DNA from: Lachnospiraceae bacterium
Lineage (GTDB): Bacteria > Bacillota > Clostridia > Lachnospirales > Lachnospiraceae
NCBI GenBank assembly: GCA_017416465.1
Contig: JAFQCK010000159.1
Location: 1 to 64,000, forward strand
Direction: 5' to 3'
DNA length: 64,000 nucleotides
A model generated the notes under the pieces. That model ran no database searches, was not told the origin of the DNA, and worked only from the letters and a program-made list of their open reading frames with translations. The position numbers and the translations under genes were made by a program. This document shows, piece by piece, positions 28,071 to 36,543 of the stretch; position 1 is the first letter of the stretch, and every line of letters starts with the position of its first letter.

Positions 28071-28772
28071 TTATTGTCCTTCCTTTTTCTTGTTTTCAAT
28101 TTCTTGTATCAATGCCGTTCTCTCTTCCTCAGAAAGTTTTGATATTTCTTCTATCAGACTTATCCAATCAGCATCTTGGAGATTCGCCCATCCCTTTGCA
28201 TCAAGGGCATCTTGCATATTTCCTGTATTATTAACAACTTTCAGTCCCTTAAAATTTGGCAAAGAATTATTATACCAATAATCAACCATATCATTTCCGA
28301 CATCATATATTTTGTAACGACGTCTCAGCATATATGAAAGCAATCTGTCCTTAATCTTTATGTAATCCGAATTATCATCCGGACGAATTTCAATTCTTAT
28401 TCCACTGGATTCTATTTCACCATAATCATCGTCACTGTTTTGTCGTACTGCTTCCTTATGATTCAGGATTTTCATATTATCGTTAATGATTAGCCTATCC
28501 ATAATTCTCGCAACCTGTTCATAGGTAAGAGCATCTATATTCAAACCATTTTTGTCCCTCACATTACTAAGACCCAAAATCCAATCAATCGAAACACCAT
28601 ATATTCTCGCAATTCGATACAAATTATCTGTGGTGATTAGCTGTGTACCGGTCAGCCATTTACTGATATTTCCTTGTGATGTCTGCAGTCGTCCTGCAGT
28701 AACTTCTTGTGTCTCTTTTTCAAATAGTTCCGCTAGTCGCTCTTTAATTATATCTTTTAAATCATCCATCAT
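28071..28772 (-). CDS. XRE-type regulator, second of a pair
   Basis: 233 residues. The N-terminal HTH (VTAGRLQTSQGNISKWLTGTQLITTDNLYRIARIYGVSIDWILGLS, about 24-69) is followed by an acidic linker and a C-terminal domain (YKIYDVGNDMVDYWYNNSLPNFKGLKVV...DADWISLIEEI). The same domain is recognisable in the neighbouring gene. The start overlaps the upstream stop as ATGA. It is a probable controller of the restriction island, acting on the iterons at 29541-29597 (inference). Confidence 0.88.
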   Translation of the reverse strand: MMDDLKDIIKERLAELFEKETQEVTAGRLQTSQGNISKWLTGTQLITTDNLYRIARIYGVSIDWILGLSNVRDKNGLNIDALTYEQVARIMDRLIINDNMKILNHKEAVRQNSDDDYGEIESSGIRIEIRPDDNSDYIKIKDRLLSYMLRRRYKIYDVGNDMVDYWYNNSLPNFKGLKVVNNTGNMQDALDAKGWANLQDADWISLIEEISKLSEEERTALIQEIENKKKEGQ

Positions 28773-29386
28773 CTCTTGTCTCCCTCTCCAAAAGGTTCTG
28801 TATTATCACTCATTAAATCTGCACAATCATCTTCGACCTTTTTCGCCTCATCCCATACTTCTAGCCAATCCGCTTCTGTCGTAGCCTCAACAGTCAAAAA
28901 ATCCAGCCCATTCATACTCCAAGTACCTTCCCAAATAAGTGGATGGTATTGAAATAATGCCAACTTTGTATCATTCCAATTATCATAAAGCTCTTTATCC
29001 GTTTTATAAATAGTCACACTCTTCTCAGTTAACATCTTTATTAACGGGTCAGCAACCCTAAATAACAATGCATTTGCATTATATTCCACTTTTAATGCTC
29101 CATGTCTAATCAATTCATGAAGATTTCTTACAGCAGTAGCATATGTTGTTCCTTCACACAATTTATGTATTTCTTTTTTATCCGATAATCCCAACAACCA
29201 ATCAACGGACACTCCATATATTTCTGAAACATGATATATTGTTTCTAATGTTGGCTGCTGCGTACCAGAAAGCAATTTACTTACATTTCCCTGCGTCATA
29301 TTCAATTTCTTTCCAACCGTCTCTTGCGAATCCCGGCCAAAAGCTTCTTTTAGTCTAGCTCTAATTATATCTATTTCCAACGCCAT
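28769..29386 (-). CDS. XRE-type regulator, first of a pair
   Basis: 205 residues from the ATG with GGTAGGAGAAAGT upstream. HTH: QETVGKKLNMTQGNVSKLLSGTQQPTLETIYHVSEIYGVSVDWLLGLS. The C-terminal part (VTIYKTDKELYDNWNDTKLALFQYHPLIWEG...EADWLEVWDEAKKVEDD) parallels that of the next gene, so the two are tandem paralogues that may form a heterodimer. It leads the restriction operon. Confidence 0.88.
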   Translation of the reverse strand: MALEIDIIRARLKEAFGRDSQETVGKKLNMTQGNVSKLLSGTQQPTLETIYHVSEIYGVSVDWLLGLSDKKEIHKLCEGTTYATAVRNLHELIRHGALKVEYNANALLFRVADPLIKMLTEKSVTIYKTDKELYDNWNDTKLALFQYHPLIWEGTWSMNGLDFLTVEATTEADWLEVWDEAKKVEDDCADLMSDNTEPFGEGDKR

Positions 29387-29540
29387 ACTTTCTCCTACCA
29401 ATCGAATCAAAAAAAATTATTTAGTTTCATTTCCCCTGGTCATTTTTAATTATTCTCCAACATCCTTTTATAAATCATTTTCAAACACTTCACATAAGTT
29501 TCTTTTATCACTTCCATATTAGACATCATACCCTACCAAT

Positions 29541-29597
29541 ATTCCTCTCTCGAATACATATATTCCTCTGTCGAATATATTCATTCTATCACGAATA
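29541..29597 (-). promoter_or_regulatory. Three 21-bp-spaced iterons, probable XRE operators
   Basis: ATTCCTCTCTCGAATA (29541-29556), ATTCCTCTGTCGAATA (29562-29577) and ATTCTATCACGAATA (29583-29597) are spaced exactly 21 bp, two helical turns. They lie about 155-210 bp before the first regulator gene, the only strong repeat in this 465-bp gap (29387-29851). The phasing and the divergent position suit cooperative binding by the paired regulators to control the restriction operon. Confidence 0.65.
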
Positions 29598-29851
29598 TTA
29601 TAATTTTCAAATCCCCTTTTCGACATTTTTCAAGAATATTTCCATTCAAACCCATCGTTATCTTATTCCTGCTGTTTTTTTTATAATTAAATCATTGAAA
29701 GGGATTACCATCTTTTATCTGAATCCCTCATCTCACTTTGATGTGAGCAGAAACTGATCACTTCTGTGCCCGAAAACTTCAGCGTGAGATTAACAAGTTA
29801 ACAGACCAGCTATATAGGGCAAGCTGGCCATTCACTAATAGGAGGAACCCT

Positions 29852-29989
29852 ATGAATGGCCTACTGAACAAAAACTATCTAAAATATTGCCATACGGATT
29901 CCTTCGTGCTAATAACAGGAGGAAATCCAATATGTGTGATACCAATTTTGACAAATACAACAATAAAAAACCTTACAACAATCGTCTAA
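29852..29989 (+). CDS. Small ORF with strong SD, possible leader peptide
   Basis: A 45-codon ORF beginning MNGLLNKNYLKYC after GGAGGAACCCT. The SD lies in the loop of a hairpin whose stem (GGCCATTCA with TGAATGGCC) includes the start codon. The ORF overlaps the next plus-strand ORF in another frame. No family recognised; it could be a translated leader or a degraded gene. Confidence 0.35.
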   Translation: MNGLLNKNYLKYCHTDSFVLITGGNPICVIPILTNTTIKNLTTIV

Positions 29990-30465
29990 TACCGAAAAAA
30001 CAGTTTCTTTCATCTTTTTTGGTCCATAACTGGTACAAGGTCCGCCAGATATATTATCATCGTTGCAACATCGATACCTGTCATTTCAACTGGATCGGTA
30101 TTTTGGGGAATTATACACCATTCACCCAAACTAGCTTTAGGAAGTCACTTAAAAATTATGAAAAAACATCCGATTTTTTATCAAAAATCAAGAATAGGAA
30201 TTGTAACTATTACACAGATAAAAATACAATAGATAAAATAGGACAAATCGAAGCAAGAGGAGAGGATTTCTCACTGTTAAGTAAAAAAATTATGAGTTCA
30301 CGTGCGTCAACTGAAGGCGGTACTTCGATTGTATATAAATATAGTGATAGTCAAGGAACTAAATATTTAATTCATGAAGTGACAGATTCGAATGGGGTTA
30401 TTTTACATAGAGATTTCGATGCTGTAAGAATAGCCTCTGGTCAATTGCTAAATAAAGGACATTAG
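29932..30465 (+). CDS. Hypothetical protein, possibly a chimeric remnant
   Basis: 177 residues from an ATG with GGAGG nine bases upstream. The N-terminal half is rich in Asn/Tyr/Lys/His and looks poorly folded, like out-of-frame sequence. The last 65 residues (MSSRASTEGGTSIVYKYSDSQGTKYLIHEVTDSNGVILHRDFDAVRIASGQLLNKGH) look like a real small alpha/beta domain of the polymorphic-toxin type. Its stop overlaps the stop of a remnant on the other strand. Possibly the broken 3' end of a toxin gene. Confidence 0.4.
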   Translation: MCDTNFDKYNNKKPYNNRLIPKKQFLSSFLVHNWYKVRQIYYHRCNIDTCHFNWIGILGNYTPFTQTSFRKSLKNYEKTSDFLSKIKNRNCNYYTDKNTIDKIGQIEARGEDFSLLSKKIMSSRASTEGGTSIVYKYSDSQGTKYLIHEVTDSNGVILHRDFDAVRIASGQLLNKGH

Positions 30466-30605
30466 TTAGAAAGATTGAGATAATAAATGTTCTCTTCTAC
30501 CTTTACGGTATTGTATTTTACACGTCGGTTTCTACAGTCATATCCATACTCGCCATTTTTGTCTAATAGACCATATATCATTTTTCCGTAAGTATCATAA
30601 TTTTA
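30462..30605 (-). pseudogene. C-terminal gene remnant
   Basis: An open frame of about 46 codons without a start (NYDTYGKMIYGLLDKNGEYG... to YYLNLSN-stop) that reads like real protein, but begins straight after a stop codon. No family recognised. Together with the adjacent ORFs it marks a small scar between the restriction island and the topoisomerase genes. Confidence 0.35.
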
Positions 30606-30659
30606 TACTTTAATTCAATCATATATTTTTACCTTTAACTTCTCAGTTTATCATTTCAA

Positions 30660-30712
30660 AAAAACCATTTCTATTTTTAATATTATGTCAAAAATAGAAA
30701 TGGTTTTTTATA
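30660..30712 (-). terminator. Terminator of the topoisomerase A gene
   Basis: AAAAAACCATTTCTATTTTT pairs with AAAAATAGAAATGGTTTTTT, giving an 18-20 bp stem with U-rich flanks, 30 bp after the stop codon. Confidence 0.9.
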
Positions 30713-30740
30713 CATTATCTGTAATCCTTACACCTTTTTA

Positions 30741-33239
30741 CTATACTCTAATCTTAGTTCCCTTAGTATCTCTCTTTGCAGTCTTTAATTTTCTAAGAGA
30801 AACCTCTTTACCCTTATATTCAATAAGCATATTATCGCCTGCATCAAGCACATACACATTAGTAATATAGTCTTCGCCTGCAAGTTTAATTCCTCTTACA
30901 CCAACTGCACCCTTTTTCTTTTCAGGAATTTCAGTAAGTGCAAATCTGAGGAATACTCCATTTTCAGTCTGCAATACTACCATTTGATTAGATGTAGGTA
31001 CATCTGTAGCATATCCTGAACCTACAATATCTCCACCAAAATCCATAGCTAACTGTTCAGAATCTCCCATGAAATCTCCGACATATCCATCTGTGAATCC
31101 ACTATCAAATCCGTCTGAAAAATCATCCGAACCTCCTGATAAAATTACAGGAGTAAATTCATCATCTGTCATCGTGTAATTTTGCATTCCACCAATGTCC
31201 ATTCCTATCGTTCCTGATTCAAGTTCAGTCAGGTTTCCACTTACCATATCAGTTATAACAACACTTACAAGTATATCATCAGTATTCAACTTTGTAGCCG
31301 CAACAGTTCTCTTAGAAACATTAAATTCACTTCCATCTACTACCTTCATCATACCAAACTTAGTAGTAAATAAAAGCTTCTTATTAGCAATACTTTCATT
31401 ACTACATACAAATACAATACTTTCTGCTTTACTGTCATAATTTCCAAGATTATCTACCGGTGTACCCTTATCTTTTAATTTGACAAATGGTACATCAATA
31501 ACCTTAATCTGATGCATATTTCCTATATCAGTATACAGACAGACTTTATCAGTATTCATACATCTGAATATATATTTATATTCGCTATCTACAGTTTCTT
31601 TATTCTTTTCATAAAGCGACACATCTATTGTCTTTGCATATCCGAATCTGTCCATAAGGAATACTACTTCCTGTTCAACAAATTTTACTTCTTCAAATAC
31701 AGCCTCTTTACCATCTTCAATTACAGTTCTTCTTGGAACTCCATATTCCTTCTTAATGTTCAAAAGTTCCTTTTTTATAACCTTAATCATTGATTTTCTG
31801 TTATTAAGAATATCTTCATATGTCGCTATTCGCTCAACAATTCCTTCATAATCCTTTTGAAGTGCTAAAATTTCAAGTCCGATTAATTTATATAATCTTA
31901 ATTCAAGAATTGCCTGTGCCTGTTTCTCAGTAAAATTAAGATTTGACGCATAAATTTCTGACTCCTTATGCTTAAACTTAATATTACTTGTATCACCATT
32001 TACAAGACATTTCTTAGCATCCTTTATGCTGTTACTTCCTCTTAAAATCTCAATAATCAAATCAATAATATCACAGGCTCTAATAAGACCTTCTTTGATT
32101 TCCTTTTGTTCTAATTCCTTTTCAAGAAGTGTTGTATACTTTCTTGTCTGAATTTCATACTGGAAGTTTACTGAATTTTCAATTATCCCCTTAAGACTTA
32201 ACACTTCAGGTCTTCCATCCACAATTGCAAGCATATTTACACCAAAAGTATCCTCAAGCTTAGTCTTTTTATAAAGCATATTGATTAATTTATCTACATC
32301 AGCATTTTTCTTTAATTCAAGTACAATTCTGATACCTTCTTTAGAAGATTCATTTGAAATATCAACAATATCCTGAGTCTTTTTTGTTTCAATAAGGTCA
32401 CATACATCAGATATAAATTTAGAGATATTTGCACCAATCATTGTATATGGAATTTCACTGATAACTAATTTATCACGGTCAGATTTCTTCTCTGCTTTTT
32501 CTAACTCAACTTTTCCTCTAAGCTTAATCTTTCCCTGCCCTGTTTCATAAATTGATAAAAGGTCTTTTTTATTAACCACAAGACCACCTGTTGGAAAATC
32601 CGGTCCCGGTAAATACTCCATAAGTTCTTCATTAGTAATCTTATTATTATCCATATAAGCTACTACTGCATCAACTACTTCTGCTAAATTATGAGTAGGA
32701 ATATTTGTAGTCATACCAACTGCGATACCTTCTGCACCATTTACCAAAATATTAGGTATTCTTACTGGAAGAACCTCAGGCTCTTTCTCCGTTTCATCAA
32801 AATTCGGAACAAAATCCACGACATTTTTATCTAAATCTGCAAGATATACTTCCTGAGTAAATTTCTTAAGTTTAGCTTCAGTGTACCTCATTGCAGCTGC
32901 TCCGTCACCTTCAATAGAACCAAAGTTACCATGTCCGTCAATAAGAGCCATTCCCTTTTTAAAATCCTGCTCCAAAACTACCAAAGCATCATAAATAGAA
33001 CTGTCACCATGAGGGTGATACTTACCCATTGTATCACCAACAATACGTGCTGACTTTCTATGTGGTTTATCATAATTAAGACCTAACTGATCCATTGCAT
33101 AAAGTACACGCCTCTGAACCGGTTTCAAACCATCTCTGATATCCGGTACGGCACGCTGGCAAATAACACTCATCGCATAATCGATGTACGATTTTTGCAT
33201 AAGCTCGGAATATTCGGTCTTTACAATCTGTTCTGCCAT
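30741..33239 (-). CDS. Type II topoisomerase subunit A (gyrase A or ParC type)
   Basis: 832 residues from the ATG with AAGGATTGATAAT upstream. Breakage-reunion domain: YIDYAMSVICQRAVPDIRDGLKPVQRRVLYAM, HPHGDSSIYDALV and AAAMRYTEAKL with the catalytic Tyr. The C-terminal beta-pinwheel lacks a GyrA box (QRRGGKG type), and ends KKKGAVGVRGIKLAGEDYITNVYVL. It carries an acidic Gly/Asp/Phe insert (about 710-750). A missing GyrA box favours topoisomerase IV-like relaxing or decatenating activity over supercoiling. With the B gene 230 bp upstream it forms one enzyme. Confidence 0.9.
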   Translation of the reverse strand: MAEQIVKTEYSELMQKSYIDYAMSVICQRAVPDIRDGLKPVQRRVLYAMDQLGLNYDKPHRKSARIVGDTMGKYHPHGDSSIYDALVVLEQDFKKGMALIDGHGNFGSIEGDGAAAMRYTEAKLKKFTQEVYLADLDKNVVDFVPNFDETEKEPEVLPVRIPNILVNGAEGIAVGMTTNIPTHNLAEVVDAVVAYMDNNKITNEELMEYLPGPDFPTGGLVVNKKDLLSIYETGQGKIKLRGKVELEKAEKKSDRDKLVISEIPYTMIGANISKFISDVCDLIETKKTQDIVDISNESSKEGIRIVLELKKNADVDKLINMLYKKTKLEDTFGVNMLAIVDGRPEVLSLKGIIENSVNFQYEIQTRKYTTLLEKELEQKEIKEGLIRACDIIDLIIEILRGSNSIKDAKKCLVNGDTSNIKFKHKESEIYASNLNFTEKQAQAILELRLYKLIGLEILALQKDYEGIVERIATYEDILNNRKSMIKVIKKELLNIKKEYGVPRRTVIEDGKEAVFEEVKFVEQEVVFLMDRFGYAKTIDVSLYEKNKETVDSEYKYIFRCMNTDKVCLYTDIGNMHQIKVIDVPFVKLKDKGTPVDNLGNYDSKAESIVFVCSNESIANKKLLFTTKFGMMKVVDGSEFNVSKRTVAATKLNTDDILVSVVITDMVSGNLTELESGTIGMDIGGMQNYTMTDDEFTPVILSGGSDDFSDGFDSGFTDGYVGDFMGDSEQLAMDFGGDIVGSGYATDVPTSNQMVVLQTENGVFLRFALTEIPEKKKGAVGVRGIKLAGEDYITNVYVLDAGDNMLIEYKGKEVSLRKLKTAKRDTKGTKIRV

Positions 33240-33289
33240 ATTATCAATCCTTTCTATAATTTTGATAATTATGAAATTATTAAATTTAT

Positions 33290-33435
33290 ATATTAGTTGT
33301 ACAAGTTTGCAAAACATTGTAGGCACGTTTGCACTGCATGAGTCTCGTAGTGGTACATAAGGTGCCAAAATACGGCACCTAAGTACCAACGGACTCATAA
33401 GCACCTACAATCGTTTTGTAAATTTGTACAACTAC
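33290..33435. other. Very long imperfect hairpin between topoisomerase genes
   Basis: A nearly continuous palindrome: TTGTACAA, CAAAAC, ATTGTAGG, TGAGTC, GTAC and the tip GGTGCC/GGCACC all have complements at matching distance on the other arm, interrupted by small internal loops. It fills the 229-bp gap (33240-33468). It could be an RNA processing or attenuation site within the operon, or a small mobile palindromic repeat. Confidence 0.75.
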
Positions 33436-33468
33436 ATTAACTTCATCTTAATTTCACAATTATCAAAT

Positions 33469-35388
33469 TTATACATCAATTTCTGCATCATGTGCGTTAT
33501 CATGTATAAATTTTCTTCTAGGTGCAACGTCTGTTCCCATCAACATTTCCGTTACCTCTGAAGCCATCATTGCATCTTCGATTTCAACCTGTTTCAAAAT
33601 TCTTGTTTCAGGATTTAATGTTGTTTCCCACAACTGGTCTGCATCCATTTCACCAAGACCTTTATATCTTTGCAAAGTAAAGCCTGTATGCGACTTTCTA
33701 TACTTTTCAAGTGCCTTGTCATCATAAAGGTATTCTCCTTCACCTTTTTTAGGTACTACCTTATAGAGTGGAGGCATTGCTATATATACATGACCATGAG
33801 TAATTAAATCAGGCATAAATCTGTAAAAGAATGTAAGTAATAATGTGTCAATATGCGCACCGTCAACATCCGCATCAGTCATGATAATAATCTTATTATA
33901 TCTTAATTTTGTAATATCAAAATCATTTCCATAGCCTTCTGAAAATCCGCATCCAAATGCATTAATCATTGTTTTAATTTCTGCATTTGCAAGTACCTTA
34001 TCCATTGTTGCTTTTTCAACGTTTAGAATCTTACCACGAATTGGCATAATTGCCTGTGTCTTACGATTTCTTGCCATTTTAGCAGAGCCTCCCGCAGAGT
34101 CACCCTCTACGATAAACACTTCACATTCCTCTGCTTTTCTACTCTCACAGTTGGCAAGCTTTCCCGTTCCATCTATTGAAAACTTCTGTTTAACAAGTAG
34201 ATTTGTTTTAGCTTTTTCCTCTGCTTTTCTAATCTTTGCAGATTTTTCAGCACAGCTTATTACCTGTTTTAAATCTTCTAAATTCTTATCAAAATATAGA
34301 ACAATCTCTTCGCCTGTTACATCACCTACAACCTTACCCGCATCAGGATTATCAAGCTTTGTCTTAGTCTGACCTTCAAATCTTGGTTCTGGATGTTTTA
34401 CTGCTATAACTGCCGTCATTCCATTTCGAACATCCGAACCTGTAAAATTATTATCTTTTTCTTTAAGTATTCCAAGCTCCTTTGCATACTGATTAATTAC
34501 AGTAGTAAATTTAGCCTTAAATCCTGTTATATGAGTTCCGCCTTCCTGTGTATAAATATTATTACAAAATCCCATAATATTTTCCTGAAATTCATCTACG
34601 AACTGGAAAGCAACCTCAACCTCAATGCCTTCTGTAGCACGTTTAAAATACACTACATCATGAAGTGAAGATTTCCCATTATTCAAAGTCTTAACATACG
34701 CCTTTAAGCCTTCTTCTTCATGAAATACAATTTTTTCTTCTTCCGAAAATCTCTTATTTTCAAAATTAATTGTAAGATTAGGATTAAGATATGCTGTTTC
34801 ATGAAGTCTGCTTTTTATAGACTCTGCTTTAAAATAAGTTTTTTCAAATATTTCCTTATCAGGAAGGAATTGCACCATAGTACCTGTGTCATTTTTTCTG
34901 CAAGTTCCAACTTCTTTAAGAGGATACATAACCTTTCCTCTCTCATATCGTTGATTATATACCTTACCATCTACCTTAATAGTTACTTCAAGCCATTCAG
35001 ATAATGCATTAACAACTGAAGCACCTACACCATGAAGACCACCTGATATCTTATATCCGCCGTCACCAAACTTTCCACCAGCATGAAGCACAGTAAATAC
35101 AACTTCAACTGCCGGAAGACCTGTCTTTTCATTAATTCCAACCGGAATTCCTCGACCATTATCCTTAATTATAGCTGTTCCGTCTTTTTCAAGACTCACA
35201 GTTATTTCGCTACAATGTCCTGCCAAATGCTCATCAACAGAGTTATCAACAATCTCGTAAATCAAATGATTAAGACCCTTTGTTGAAACACTACCGATAT
35301 ACATTCCGGGTCTTTTTCTTACTGCCTCTAAGCCTTCTAATACCGAAATACTATTGGCATCATAAACCTTTGTCACTTCTGATGACAT
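33469..35388 (-). CDS. Type II topoisomerase subunit B (gyrase B or ParE type)
   Basis: 639 residues. GHKL ATPase: VLEGLEAVRKRPGMYIGS, EIVDNSVDEHLAG, DNGRGIPVG and GGLHGVGASVVNALS. TOPRIM: EGDSAGGSAKM and MTDADVDGAHI. The end (QRYKGLGEMDADQLWETTLNPETR) is canonical. The RGKILNVEKA and KLRYNKIIIMTDADVDGAHI segments are more GyrB-like, while the partner A subunit is ParC-like, so the enzyme class stays open. SD TTGGAGGTAAAGAT. Confidence 0.93.
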   Translation of the reverse strand: MSSEVTKVYDANSISVLEGLEAVRKRPGMYIGSVSTKGLNHLIYEIVDNSVDEHLAGHCSEITVSLEKDGTAIIKDNGRGIPVGINEKTGLPAVEVVFTVLHAGGKFGDGGYKISGGLHGVGASVVNALSEWLEVTIKVDGKVYNQRYERGKVMYPLKEVGTCRKNDTGTMVQFLPDKEIFEKTYFKAESIKSRLHETAYLNPNLTINFENKRFSEEEKIVFHEEEGLKAYVKTLNNGKSSLHDVVYFKRATEGIEVEVAFQFVDEFQENIMGFCNNIYTQEGGTHITGFKAKFTTVINQYAKELGILKEKDNNFTGSDVRNGMTAVIAVKHPEPRFEGQTKTKLDNPDAGKVVGDVTGEEIVLYFDKNLEDLKQVISCAEKSAKIRKAEEKAKTNLLVKQKFSIDGTGKLANCESRKAEECEVFIVEGDSAGGSAKMARNRKTQAIMPIRGKILNVEKATMDKVLANAEIKTMINAFGCGFSEGYGNDFDITKLRYNKIIIMTDADVDGAHIDTLLLTFFYRFMPDLITHGHVYIAMPPLYKVVPKKGEGEYLYDDKALEKYRKSHTGFTLQRYKGLGEMDADQLWETTLNPETRILKQVEIEDAMMASEVTEMLMGTDVAPRRKFIHDNAHDAEIDV

Positions 35389-35403
35389 ATCTTTACCTCC
35401 AAC

Positions 35404-36075
35404 TTATTTAAAATGCTTTCTTAACAATTTATCATGTCCTTCTAAATGCGCATAGTCATTTATAGTTTCTACATAATATTTATCTGTATCTATATGATAA
35501 TCTATTTGTGTTATAGATGTATTTTCCATATTTTTTGCAAACATAAATCTCTTTTCCTGTGGCATACCTAATACACCCGCAAGAAAGCTCCTTATTGCTC
35601 CACCATGCGACACTATTACAATATTTCTATAATTATCTCGCATAGCATCTTCTATTATTCTATCGACAGCTTTTTTTACTCTTTCATATACCATTCTTCC
35701 ATTTTCTCCACCGGGAATCCGTATATCTTCAACCATCAAATCTCTATCTATAAAATAATCTGCAAACTTAACTTTTATTACCTCATCAGATAATCCTGTC
35801 ATATCTCCAAAATCTATCTCTCTTAAACTTTCAAGTTCACAGTTTAAATTCTCTCCAAATATAATTTCACTAACAATGCTCGCTGTACTTTTAGCTCTAA
35901 TTAAATCACTTGAATATATTTTATCTATATTATAATTTTTCAATCTTTCACCAAGAAGTTTACTTTGAATAAGTCCTTCGTCTGCAAGTGGTACATTCAC
36001 ATTGCAGAGAGGACTTTCCTGTCTTGCGTGTCTGATTAAAAATATTTTGATTATTTTACTCAAAATAAACCTCAT
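35404..36075 (-). CDS. Histidine phosphatase family protein
   Basis: 219-223 residues. The phosphohistidine motif is FLIRHARQ near the N-terminus. IYSSDLIRAKSTASIV, the acidic ESLREIDFGDMTGLSDEVI and VSHGGAIRSFLA (second catalytic His) complete the phosphoglycerate-mutase fold. Likely a phosphatase for a small phosphorylated metabolite (CobC/GpmB type). The ATG at 36075 sits on GGAA with no spacing; a TTG at 36063 has GAGG six bases upstream and is a credible alternative. Confidence 0.9.
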   Translation of the reverse strand: MRFILSKIIKIFLIRHARQESPLCNVNVPLADEGLIQSKLLGERLKNYNIDKIYSSDLIRAKSTASIVSEIIFGENLNCELESLREIDFGDMTGLSDEVIKVKFADYFIDRDLMVEDIRIPGGENGRMVYERVKKAVDRIIEDAMRDNYRNIVIVSHGGAIRSFLAGVLGMPQEKRFMFAKNMENTSITQIDYHIDTDKYYVETINDYAHLEGHDKLLRKHFK

Positions 36076-36095
36076 TTCCAGACTACTTTATCATA

Positions 36096-36512
36096 TTATT
36101 TTATGTATTGTATCATTCCCGGCCCTAAATTCTCTGTAGGGCGTGCTATAAAGTCAAATTTTTTATAGAAATTTTCTCTGCCTTTCGCACACATTAGACA
36201 AAGCATAATCTCTGTTCCTTCTAATTTAGAATCTTTCACATAATTTATAAGTCTTTCTATAATCAGTCTTCCTACTCCTTCCGACTGACTGTCAGGTCTT
36301 ACCACTAAATCCTGAATATAATCTATAACCACATTATCTCCAACTATTCTTCCCATTCCTACAGGCTTATCACTATCATAAGCACAAACGGTAAATAAAC
36401 TATTCTTTAGAGCAAGACTCGCCTGCTCTAAAGATAATTCTTTCCAATTAACCGACTTTCTTAACTCAAGATAAGTCTTAACATCTAATTCATTTTCTTT
36501 AAGAATAATCAT
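36096..36512 (-). CDS. GNAT family N-acetyltransferase
   Basis: 138 residues. The acetyl-CoA binding region is IQDLVVRPDSQSEGVGRLIIERLINYV (about 65-91), with a terminal FYKKFDFIARPTENLGPGMIQYI. Substrate unknown. It lies 20 bp before the phosphatase gene on the same strand and 31 bp after putP, so probably cotranscribed with both. Confidence 0.9.
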   Translation of the reverse strand: MIILKENELDVKTYLELRKSVNWKELSLEQASLALKNSLFTVCAYDSDKPVGMGRIVGDNVVIDYIQDLVVRPDSQSEGVGRLIIERLINYVKDSKLEGTEIMLCLMCAKGRENFYKKFDFIARPTENLGPGMIQYIK

Positions 36513-36543
36513 TTATTCTGTTACCTTTCAAACTAATCAAATA

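Noticed and set aside
18827..29386. Integrated prophage or ICE because of the tyrosine recombinase
   Set aside because: No phage or conjugation genes and no tRNA or att repeats; the recombinase sits between inverted hsdS cores, which explains it better.
33240..33404. N-terminal extension of the topoisomerase A subunit
   Set aside because: The upstream frame reads through the long palindrome; the ATG at 33239 has an SD and gives the canonical MAEQIVKTEYSELM start.
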